A DNA stretch of 12,393 nt from the NCBI GenBank assembly GCA_003559755.1, contig PWKM01000352.1, positions 1 through 12,393 on the forward strand, in the 5' to 3' direction. A program made the translations under genes and the position numbers. The notes under the pieces are model-generated. The model did not search any database and had not been told where the DNA came from. It worked only from the letters and a program-made list of their open reading frames with translations. Positions 6,790-12,393 of the stretch are shown one piece after another (position 1 is the first letter of the stretch; each line of letters opens with the position of its first letter). The stretch is from Planctomycetota bacterium. Lineage in GTDB: Bacteria; Planctomycetota; PUPC01.

Positions 6790-7743
6790 ATGCCGGAAAA
6801 TGCGGGTGACGTACTGACGACGAAGTTGCTGGGGTACGCTCGTGACCTTGCCTTGAGCACCGGTGCCAAGGCCATTCTGGTCTATGCCGACGTGTTCAAG
6901 AAACCCGGCTCGCTGGAGCAGTTCATCCAAGAGTGTGAGTCGGACAACGACCAGGTCCAGGTCGACGTCGTGCTCGCCACACGAGACCCCGAAGTGTTCG
7001 AGGAGTGCAAGAGCAGGCATTCGCAGGTGTTGAACGTGCCGCCCGTCCAGCTTACTCGTTCCGGTCAGATCAAGATGGCGATGCTCCTCGGCTTCACCCA
7101 GGGCCTCTTCAAACACGGCGACAAGCTGATCTGTTGCACCGGGATGTCCGGCAGTGCGGTCATCGATACGGTGATGTACATGGAGACCCAAGAAGAGCTT
7201 GAGTTGTTTGCCTCCTCGCTGAGCGAGCAGATCACCGACGGCGTTCGGCCGGAGGTGTTCGAGCGCCTGCTCAGTATCGCAGTCGAACTGGGTAACGAGG
7301 GCCGCGAGGGTCACCCAGTTGGTACGACGTTCGTCATCGGCTGTATCGAGGATGTGCTCAGGCATTCTGAGCAGATGATCTTGAACCCGTTTCAGGGCTA
7401 TCCTCGAGAATCGCGGAATGTCCTGGACTACAGTCTGCGCGAGACGATCAAGGAGTTTGCCACGATCGACGGTGCGTTTATCGTCACCGGCGACGGTTAT
7501 GTCGAGCGGGCGGGCACATTCCTCCGGTCCACCGTCCCCGGAGTCAAATTGCCCAGCGGCCTGGGGGCCCGGCATAAGTCGGCTGCGGCCATCACCGCCG
7601 CTACCGACGCCGTCTCCATCACGGTCAGCCAGTCGACCGGGACGGTTACGGTCTATCATCGCGGCCGGATCCTCACCGAGATCGAGCGGCCGCGGCCCAT
7701 CGGAGAAGCGGCACCGAGGGTTACATTGTCCGAAGAGCAATGA
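6790..7743 (+). CDS. Predicted diadenylate cyclase (c-di-AMP synthase), DacZ/CdaZ-like
   Basis: The 317-residue protein has a C-terminal DisA_N (DAC) domain from about 165 to 295: TIDGAFIVTGDGYVERAG carries the DGA motif (227-229), then LPSGLGARHKSAAAIT carries the second motif, here RHK instead of the usual RHR (261-263), then TDAVSITVSQSTGTVTV. DAC enzymes join two ATP into c-di-AMP, a messenger controlling potassium and osmolyte balance. The N-terminal 150 residues (STGAKAILVYADV, KLICCTGMSG) look like the pyruvate-kinase C-terminal domain seen in archaeal-type DacZ proteins. No membrane segment is seen, so it is cytoplasmic. Start: ATG 6790 has GGAGGA four bases upstream; the GTG at 6778 would leave no site. 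It is divergent from the ebo-like operon and 120 bases ahead of tspO. Domain call is firm; activity is inferred. Confidence 0.87.
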   Translation: MPENAGDVLTTKLLGYARDLALSTGAKAILVYADVFKKPGSLEQFIQECESDNDQVQVDVVLATRDPEVFEECKSRHSQVLNVPPVQLTRSGQIKMAMLLGFTQGLFKHGDKLICCTGMSGSAVIDTVMYMETQEELELFASSLSEQITDGVRPEVFERLLSIAVELGNEGREGHPVGTTFVIGCIEDVLRHSEQMILNPFQGYPRESRNVLDYSLRETIKEFATIDGAFIVTGDGYVERAGTFLRSTVPGVKLPSGLGARHKSAAAITAATDAVSITVSQSTGTVTVYHRGRILTEIERPRPIGEAAPRVTLSEEQ

Positions 7744-7863
7744 TCCCGCAGCCAGGCGCTCCGAAATACGAACGAGGATAAAGACGATGCGATCTGACTT
7801 GCCCGGCTCGCGTATGCCATACTCGGTTTGCGGCCCTCGCCGCACTCGAATGAGGTATGAACT
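7744..7863 (+). other. Gap between the diadenylate cyclase gene and tspO
   Basis: This 120-base gap has one short inverted repeat, TGCGG/CCGCA around a six-base loop (7829-7844), with no T-run, and no promoter close to consensus. Nothing else is seen. Confidence 0.35.
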
Positions 7864-8373
7864 GTGAACCGTGAAGGGATGACAAGGCGGCGGGATATTT
7901 TAGGCCGCCTCATTGTTCTTGCCATCTGCATCGCCGTCCCTATCCTGGTCGGAGCGGCCGGCAGTCTGGTTACGCGGTCGGCAGTGGAGACGTGGTATCC
8001 CACGATTGAAAAACCGTGGTTCACCCCGCCCGGCTGGCTGTTCGGCCCCGTGTGGACCGCGCTCTACATCCTGATGGGGGTGGCAGCGTACCTGGTGTGG
8101 CGGAAGGGATGGGTTCGCTCCACGGTGCGGGTCGGGCTGCGGTGGTTCCTCATTCAACTGGTGCTGAACGCCCTGTGGTCGCCTGCGTTTTTCGGGCTGA
8201 GGAGCCCCGTCGCCGGGCTGATCGTCATCGTACCGCTGGTGCTTGCGATTCTTCGCACGCTTCTTGTGTTCCGGCGAGTATCCGCCGTCGCGGCCTGGCT
8301 GCTGTCACCGTATCTGGCCTGGACCAGCTTCGCAACCGTCCTCAACATTTCGATCGTTGTGCTGAACTGGTGA
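7864..8373 (+). CDS. tspO: TspO/MBR-family membrane protein (tryptophan-rich sensory protein)
   Basis: The 169-residue protein has five hydrophobic spans, the TspO layout. Family blocks are clear: WYPTIEKPWFTPPGWLFGP near residues 40-58, then VWTALYILMG, ALWSPAFFGL near 100, and SPYLAWTSFATVLN near the end. TspO proteins bind porphyrins or other hydrophobic ligands in the membrane and influence tetrapyrrole levels and stress responses; the bacterial role varies. I keep GTG 7864, with GAGG nine bases upstream; an in-frame ATG at 7879 would only drop five residues and has no well-spaced site. It follows the diadenylate cyclase by 120 bases, so co-transcription is possible but not shown. It converges on dut, with 49 bases between and no evident terminator. 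Confidence 0.93.
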   Translation: MNREGMTRRRDILGRLIVLAICIAVPILVGAAGSLVTRSAVETWYPTIEKPWFTPPGWLFGPVWTALYILMGVAAYLVWRKGWVRSTVRVGLRWFLIQLVLNALWSPAFFGLRSPVAGLIVIVPLVLAILRTLLVFRRVSAVAAWLLSPYLAWTSFATVLNISIVVLNW

Positions 8374-8422
8374 TTTCTGCGGACAGGGGCAGCAGACGAA
8401 CGGGTGATTGCATGGGCGGTGG

Positions 8423-8875
8423 TCAGTTTGTGCCGGTGTGACCGAAGCCGCCATCGCCGCGAGCACTCTCGGGGAGCTGTTCGACGTTCTTCAACCTTGC
8501 TTGGACGATGGGCTGTACGACCATCTGGGCGATGCGGTCGCCCCGCTCGATGCAGAACGGTTCGTCGCCGTGGTTGATGAGTACGACCTTGACCTCGCCG
8601 CGATAGTCGGCGTCGATCGTCCCTGGGGCATTGACCACGCTGATGCCGTGCCGGACCGCCAGCCCGCTGCGGGGACGAACCTGTGCCTCGTAGCCGGGGG
8701 GGAGGGCCATGTGGAACCCGGCGGGCACCAGTGCCCGTTCGCCCGGGGCCAACTCGATGGGGGCGGACACCGCTGCGCACAGGTCCATCCCGCTGGCGTG
8801 CTCGCTCATATAGGCGGGCGGCGAAATGTCCCGGCAATCGTCCCGCATGCGGATCAACAGATCAACGTGCTCCAT
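8423..8875 (-). CDS. dut: dUTP diphosphatase (dUTPase)
   Basis: All five motifs of trimeric dUTPases are present in 150 residues: SGMDLCA (motif 1), RPRSGLA (2), GTIDADYRGEV (3), GDRIAQMVV (4) and RGDGGFGHTG (5, with His where Ser is usual). The enzyme hydrolyses dUTP to dUMP, keeping uracil out of DNA and feeding dTMP synthesis. ATG 8875 is preferred, with AGGA seven bases upstream; a GTG one codon earlier is possible. The start overlaps the end of coaB by 14 bases, so the two are translated together. It is the last gene of the minus-strand housekeeping run. Confidence 0.96.
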   Translation of the reverse strand: MEHVDLLIRMRDDCRDISPPAYMSEHASGMDLCAAVSAPIELAPGERALVPAGFHMALPPGYEAQVRPRSGLAVRHGISVVNAPGTIDADYRGEVKVVLINHGDEPFCIERGDRIAQMVVQPIVQARLKNVEQLPESARGDGGFGHTGTN

Positions 8876-9509
8876 CACAGGTTCCTTTCTGTCCTTTCAG
8901 CATATCGAGTGCAGTCACGATGCGTTCGGCCAATTGGTCCTTGGTTACGTTCAAAAGCGTCTCCGACTCGCCTGAGGCAAACAGGAGTTCGGCGTGGGTC
9001 ATCTCGGCTCCGATGGCGGCCGGGCTGTTGAGGACGATCAGGTCGAAGTTTTTTGCCCGCAGCTTGGCCAGAGCGTTTCGGCGGCCATCGGACGCCTCGA
9101 GAGCGAACCCGATGTGGACCCGTTCCCCCTTGTTGCGTCCAACCGTGGCGGCGATATCGGGAGTCGCCTCGAGTCGAAGCGTCTGTTCGCCCTGCTGTTT
9201 CTTTATCTTGCCGGGTATGCGCTCGGCCGGCCGGTAGTCTGAGACGGCGGCGGCCATGATAGCTGCGTCGGCTTCGGCGATGTGTGCGGTCACTGCGCCC
9301 AGCATGTCGGCAGCGGAGGTCACAGGGATTGTCTTTTCGCAACGGGGCGGTTCGCAAGCGATGGGGCCGTGGACCAGGATCACGCGGTGGCCGGCGGCGA
9401 GAGCGGCCCGGGCCAGAGAGCAGCCCATCCGCCCGGTCGACGCGTTGCTGAGGAACCGCACGTCGTCGATGTACTCGCGTGTTGGTCCGGCGGTTATCAG
9501 GATTCGCAT
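8862..9509 (-). CDS. coaB: Phosphopantothenate-cysteine ligase (CoaB), stand-alone
   Basis: The 215 residues match the C-terminal half of bacterial CoaBC. ITAGPTREYIDDVRFLSNA and STGRMG at the N-terminus bind nucleotide. AAVSDYRP is near 90, NKGERVHIGFALE near 126-138, and NFDLIVLNSPAAIG near 155. It joins cysteine to 4'-phosphopantothenate, the second step towards coenzyme A. In most bacteria this is fused behind CoaC; here it is a separate gene, 48 bases downstream of coaC with a strong hairpin between. One difference from the family is IGFALEAS in place of IGFAAET. It ends overlapping dut. Confidence 0.94.
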   Translation of the reverse strand: MRILITAGPTREYIDDVRFLSNASTGRMGCSLARAALAAGHRVILVHGPIACEPPRCEKTIPVTSAADMLGAVTAHIAEADAAIMAAAVSDYRPAERIPGKIKKQQGEQTLRLEATPDIAATVGRNKGERVHIGFALEASDGRRNALAKLRAKNFDLIVLNSPAAIGAEMTHAELLFASGESETLLNVTKDQLAERIVTALDMLKGQKGTCDGAR

Positions 9510-9522
9510 GTGCCTGGCTCGG

Positions 9523-9557
9523 GCCGGCGTTCACCCGTCGAGGGAGTGCCCGCCGGC
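9523..9557 (-). other. Strong GC hairpin filling the coaC-coaB gap
   Basis: GCCGGCG (9523-9529) and CGCCGGC (9551-9557) are a perfect seven-base pair, with CAC/GTG and CC/GG inside, so the stem goes on. It begins right after the coaC stop. There is no T-run downstream, so it looks more like an intercistronic stabilising or attenuating hairpin than a full terminator. Confidence 0.55.
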
Positions 9558-10103
9558 TTATTGCAGTGTGGTTTCGATTACCGCCCGGATGTCATCCGGG
9601 TCGGCCATTCGGCCCGGCCCCTTTTCGCCACAGGCGAGCCATCCTTCGCCGGGTTCGACAACGTGCCAGCCCAGGTCCTTCAATGTCCGGACGTTTCGTT
9701 GCACGACCGGGTTGGCCCACATCCGGTTGTTCATTGCCGGTGCGATGACTACGGGCCGGTCTGCCCCCAGGGTGACAAGTGTGGTGCTGACCAGGTCATC
9801 GGCGATGCCTGCGGCGGCCTTGGCGATGATGTTGGCGGTGGCCGGGGCGACGACGACCAAGTCGGCCCGTTCGGCCAGCGATATGTGGTCGAGCCGATAA
9901 AGCCCCGGTTCAGGCCACAGGGTGGTGGCCACCGGGTTGCCGGTGACTCCCTCGAACGTGTGGGGCGTGACCAGCTTCTGCGCTGCGTCGGTCATTGCGA
10001 CTGTTACGCTGGCGCCGTCCTGCCTCAGTCGAGAAGCGAGTGCGGCCGCTTTATATGCGGCGATACCGCCTGTCACACAGAGGACGATGTCACGGTCGTT
10101 CAT
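9558..10103 (-). CDS. coaC: Phosphopantothenoylcysteine decarboxylase (CoaC), stand-alone
   Basis: The 181-residue flavoprotein carries the HFCD-family signature: VTGGIAAYKAA at 10-20, RLDHISLAERAD with catalytic H73, APAMNNRMW (121-129) for the PXMNXXMW substrate loop, and GWLACGEKGPGRM with the catalytic C158. It decarboxylates 4'-phosphopantothenoylcysteine to 4'-phosphopantetheine using FMN. It stands apart from coaB, which follows 48 bases on. The start ATG 10103 has AAGGAG six bases upstream, but that site lies in a hairpin (see the leader entry). rpoZ is the gene before it, 97 bases away. Confidence 0.95.
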   Translation of the reverse strand: MNDRDIVLCVTGGIAAYKAAALASRLRQDGASVTVAMTDAAQKLVTPHTFEGVTGNPVATTLWPEPGLYRLDHISLAERADLVVVAPATANIIAKAAAGIADDLVSTTLVTLGADRPVVIAPAMNNRMWANPVVQRNVRTLKDLGWHVVEPGEGWLACGEKGPGRMADPDDIRAVIETTLQ

Positions 10104-10109
10104 CGTGTG

Positions 10110-10146
10110 CTCCTTCGGACGAAGGTATCGGGTCTGATGCTTCGTC
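10110..10146 (-). promoter_or_regulatory. Possible switching leader of coaC with Shine-Dalgarno in a hairpin
   Basis: In the mRNA, segment 1 GACGAAG (10140-10146), segment 2 CCTTCGTC (10118-10125) and segment 3 CGAAGGAG (10110-10117) overlap in pairing. Segments 1 and 2 form a perfect seven-base stem with a 15-base loop; segments 2 and 3 form CCTTC-GTCC-GAAGG, which hides the AAGGAG ribosome site. Only one can form at a time. No known riboswitch is recognised. Confidence 0.4.
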
Positions 10147-10157
10147 TATGATTCTCA

Positions 10158-10199
10158 TTATCGGGCGCTCGGCTGTCGATAACCTGCTCGGCTGCCGAG
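10158..10199 (-). other. Hairpins just after the rpoZ stop
   Basis: A perfect CTCGG-CTG-CCGAG hairpin (10187-10199) lies one base past the rpoZ stop, then TTATCG/CGATAA (10158-10163, 10177-10182). GCTCGGCTG is repeated at 10167 and 10186. No T-run follows, so full termination is doubtful; partial reading through to coaC is likely. Confidence 0.35.
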
Positions 10200-10200
10200 G

Positions 10201-10548
10201 TTATTCTTCTTCGGCTTCCGCAGCTTGTTCTTCGACTTCATCTCCTTCGGGTTCGGCTTCCGTCTCGGCCGGTGATTCCTCGTCTGGGGCTTCTTCGGCG
10301 GCCGCTGCGGCCATTGCGGCGAGCTGTTCCGGTCCGGGGCCGATCGGCGTACCGTCAGCTCTCACCAGTTGCAGCCGGCCGCGAGCCACTTCCTCGATGA
10401 CCATTCGGACCGGCCGGCCGCCGCTGTTCTCCTTGATGACGGGGCTGTCCTCGCGCATCAGCTCGAGGAGACGTTTCTGAACCAGGGCGGTGAGTTTGAA
10501 CCGGCCGCCCATCTTGTGGGAGAGGTCGTGCAAGATGGCTTCGTCCAT
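10201..10548 (-). CDS. rpoZ: RNA polymerase omega subunit with long acidic tail
   Basis: The first 70 or so residues match omega: HKMGGRFKLTALVQKRLLEL, then SGGRPVRMVIEEVARGRLQL. Omega wraps the beta-prime C-terminus and helps assemble RNA polymerase. From about residue 85 the protein turns to an Ala/Glu-rich acidic tail to the end (115 residues), which is longer than the E. coli protein and probably disordered. ATG 10548 has GGAGGA seven bases upstream. Its place after gmk is the common order in many bacteria and supports the call. A gap of 149 bases separates it from gmk. Confidence 0.9.
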   Translation of the reverse strand: MDEAILHDLSHKMGGRFKLTALVQKRLLELMREDSPVIKENSGGRPVRMVIEEVARGRLQLVRADGTPIGPGPEQLAAMAAAAAEEAPDEESPAETEAEPEGDEVEEQAAEAEEE

Positions 10549-10697
10549 TCGTGGTCCTCCAAAAGTCCTATTGAGTACAGGTTGCGAACCGGGTCAACGC
10601 GATTACGAGATGCCGAGCAGGGCGGCTCGTGATCCCGTCCAATCTGTTCCCGGTTCTTCGTTTTAACACGTTTAGCAGGGCCCCGACTATATCGAGT

Positions 10698-11285
10698 TCA
10701 TGTGCTTGTGTCGGCCCGCCGTGCTTCGCGGATCAGTTCGCGAATCCGGCCGACGGTCTCGTCCAGATCGTCGTTGACCACCTTGTGGTCGAACAGATCG
10801 GTCTGTTCAAGTTCGCGACGAGCCGCCTCGAGCCGTCTGCGCACTTGCTCGGGCGTCTCGGTGTTCCTTCGGGTCAGCCGTCGAACGCCCTCATCACGGT
10901 TCGGGGCATCCAGGAAAATGTATAGTGCGTCGGGACAGTTCTCGCGCAGTTGCCGGGCGCCCTGTACGTCGATTTCGAGCAGGACGGTGGCTCCTGCTGC
11001 GAGCTTCTCCTCGAGCTGGCTGCGTGGGGTTCCGTACAGATCGCCATTGTATTCGGCGTGCTCGAGGAACAGCCCCTGTTCGATCCACCCCCGAAACTCA
11101 TCGGGCGAGAGGAAGTAGTAATTCACCCCGTCCTTCTCGCCGGGCCGGGGCGGACGAGTGGTGGCGGAGACGCTCATCACGATGTTCGGGCCTTCGATGA
11201 GGCGGTTGCAGACGGTGGTCTTTCCGGACCCCGAGGGGCCGGAGATGACGACGAGGCGGGACTGCTCGATCGCTCGGTCGTTCAT
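10698..11285 (-). CDS. gmk: Guanylate kinase
   Basis: The 195-residue enzyme has the P-loop GPSGSGKTT (16-24), SATTRPPRPGEKDGVNYYF for the GMP-binding region, EYNGDLYGTPRS, LLEIDVQGARQ, the RRNTETPEQVRRRLEAA lid arginines and FDHKVVNDD. It phosphorylates GMP to GDP with ATP in the cytoplasm. Its ATG overlaps the yicC stop as ATGA, indicating coupled translation. Length and motif order are normal; nothing is odd. Confidence 0.97.
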   Translation of the reverse strand: MNDRAIEQSRLVVISGPSGSGKTTVCNRLIEGPNIVMSVSATTRPPRPGEKDGVNYYFLSPDEFRGWIEQGLFLEHAEYNGDLYGTPRSQLEEKLAAGATVLLEIDVQGARQLRENCPDALYIFLDAPNRDEGVRRLTRRNTETPEQVRRRLEAARRELEQTDLFDHKVVNDDLDETVGRIRELIREARRADTST

Positions 11286-12160
11286 TCGAGGTTGGCCACC
11301 TGTTCCCGTATGCGGTCGATCTTCTCGCGCAGGTCGATGGCTTCTTCGCTCATCTCGGGGTCGGTCAGCTTGGCGCTGATGGTGTTCGCCTCCCGATGCA
11401 TCTCCTGGGCGATAAAGTCGAGTTTCCGGCCAGACGCCTCTTCCTCGAGTGCGGACTCGAAGTGGGCCAGGTGCGACTTCAACCTTGCGATCTCCTCGGA
11501 GATGTCGCTCCGTTCGGTTTGCAAGACCACCTCGCGGGCAAGAGTGTCCTGATCGATCGAAAGGGCGGCCTTCTCCAGAGCGGCGCCCAGCCGCTTCTCC
11601 AGCCGCGCCCTGAACTCATCGATGCTCTCGCTGCGTCGATTCTTGAGGGTGACGATGGCATCACGGATGGCGGAGCAATTCTCTTGCAGGTCTTCGGCGA
11701 GCGCTCGCCCCTCACTCGCTCGCATCTCGATGGTCTTTTCCAGGGCTTGCGTGACCACCGGCTTAAGTTTTCCCCACACGTGGTCTGCCACCTCGTTGGG
11801 AACGCCTTCCGCCTCGACAGCGCCGGGTAGCTGGGCCACCTGGTCGATGCGGATTTCGGACAGCAGGTCGAGTTGCTGGCGGAGTTTGTCGAGCTCTTGC
11901 ACGTAGCTTTGGATGACCCGCTCGTTGAACGCCACCCCGCCCGCTCCGGACCAGTCGATGCGCACGAACACATCGACGGTGCCGCGCTGTATGAACTTGC
12001 CGACCAGTGCGCGGATATGCTCATCGACGGCGGGCATCTCGAGGCCGAGCCGGACGCGAGTTTTGAGGTGGCGACCGTTCACGGTGCGGACGACCACGTC
12101 GGCCGACAATTCGTCATCGGTAAAGTCCGCCTGGCCAAAGCCGGTCATGCTGGTTGGCAT
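11282..12160 (-). CDS. yicC: YicC/YloC-family endoribonuclease
   Basis: The 292-residue protein opens with SMTGFGQADF, the YicC N-terminal signature, and VRTVNGRHLKTRVRL near 25-40. The middle is helical and probably coiled coil. It ends with the C-terminal family block LDFIAQEMHREANTISAKL near 248-266. Members in E. coli (YicC) and Bacillus (YloC) have been described as endoribonucleases. ATG 12160 has GGAGA seven bases upstream; the second ATG at 12148 lies in the SMTG motif and is unlikely as start. It sits 11 bases after secG and overlaps gmk by four bases, an order widely kept in bacteria. Confidence 0.94.
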   Translation of the reverse strand: MPTSMTGFGQADFTDDELSADVVVRTVNGRHLKTRVRLGLEMPAVDEHIRALVGKFIQRGTVDVFVRIDWSGAGGVAFNERVIQSYVQELDKLRQQLDLLSEIRIDQVAQLPGAVEAEGVPNEVADHVWGKLKPVVTQALEKTIEMRASEGRALAEDLQENCSAIRDAIVTLKNRRSESIDEFRARLEKRLGAALEKAALSIDQDTLAREVVLQTERSDISEEIARLKSHLAHFESALEEEASGRKLDFIAQEMHREANTISAKLTDPEMSEEAIDLREKIDRIREQVANLE

Positions 12161-12171
12161 CGGGTCTCCGG

Positions 12172-12393
12172 TCAGTCGGTTTCGGGCATCGTTTCTTGTT
12201 CGGCCGGGACGCCCAAGTCCGTAGCCGGTTCTGTATCGACGATGCCGCGTTCCTCGACGGGGACATCGGTCCTTCGGGCCTCTCCCGCCCCGGTGAGCAG
12301 GGCGATGGCGAGGGCCAGGCCGAGGAAGATGCCGGCCATCACGCCGGTCGCCTTCTCGATCTGGCTCGCTGCGCGGACGCCGAGGGCCGATTC
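12172..12393 (-). CDS. secG: Probable SecG preprotein translocase subunit, C-terminal part, cut by right edge
   Basis: The minus strand is open from the window edge for 73 codons to TGA. It reads ESALGVRAASQIEKATGVMA, then a hydrophobic span GIFLGLALAIALLTGAG and a polar acidic tail rich in Glu and Asp. The small-residue loop with Ala-Leu-Gly followed by one membrane helix fits the second half of SecG, the small SecYEG partner in the inner membrane; the tail is longer than in E. coli. Its position ahead of yicC fits a secG-yicC-gmk order. The N-terminal helix is outside the window, so another small membrane protein cannot be ruled out. Confidence 0.65.
   Translation of the reverse strand, partial: ESALGVRAASQIEKATGVMAGIFLGLALAIALLTGAGEARRTDVPVEERGIVDTEPATDLGVPAEQETMPETD

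Noticed and set aside
6715..7845. Minus-strand open frame of 376 codons
   Set aside because: It is antisense to the diadenylate cyclase gene, whose DGA and RHK motifs are clear.
10569..10597. TTGACC -35-like box ahead of rpoZ
   Set aside because: At 17 bases the -10 would be TCAATA, only a two-of-six match; too weak to call.
1..12393. CRISPR arrays, insertion sequences, transposases, phage genes or attachment sites
   Set aside because: I saw no regular repeat-spacer pattern, no transposase or integrase motifs and no terminal inverted repeats with target duplication.

Overview
The window is GC-rich bacterial DNA (about 60% by eye), densely coded, with 16 recognisable genes. The best guess is a planctomycete, probably a Phycisphaerae-like member. 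This rests on the secG-yicC-gmk-rpoZ-coaC-coaB order with unfused CoaB and CoaC, the SecG tail sequence and the GC-rich style. It is inference from gene order, not a phylogeny. Of the 15 stop codons seen at gene ends, 12 are TGA and 3 are TAA; none is TAG.

Left half (1-6458, all minus strand, transcribed right to left). A strong sigma-70-like promoter (TTGACA-17-TACAGT) reads into a tightly spaced operon. The genes are myo-inositol-phosphate synthase, a TatD-type metal hydrolase (EboB-like), a xylose-isomerase-like TIM barrel, a UbiA-superfamily membrane prenyltransferase (EboC-like), a second TIM barrel, and a nucleotide-pyrophosphatase/phosphodiesterase-like enzyme (EboF-like). Last comes an arfB-type ribosome-rescue gene that runs off the left edge. 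The set resembles the ebo (EDB) cluster known from cyanobacteria, Bacteroidetes and Pseudomonas. Here, however, no EboA and no 3-dehydroquinate-synthase-like EboD is present. An inositol-phosphate synthase, another sugar-phosphate-to-carbocycle enzyme, stands at the head instead. The likely theme is making and membrane handling of a prenylated or phosphorylated cyclitol, but the product is unknown. The synthase frame is broken by one in-frame TAG where the family has Trp; the frame continues intact for 85 more codons.

Centre (6459-8373). A 331-base divergent intergenic region carries the operon promoter, a second promoter for the rightward genes and a cluster of inverted repeats. Rightward lie a predicted diadenylate cyclase (c-di-AMP synthase with an N-terminal pyruvate-kinase-C-like domain, DacZ/CdaZ type) and a TspO/MBR-family membrane protein.

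Right half (8423-12393, minus strand) is a housekeeping run: secG (partial), yicC-type endoribonuclease, gmk, rpoZ, coaC, coaB and dut. Several junctions overlap (ATGA between yicC and gmk; coaB-dut). The coaC leader has three segments that can pair in two exclusive ways around the Shine-Dalgarno. A strong GC hairpin fills the coaC-coaB gap.
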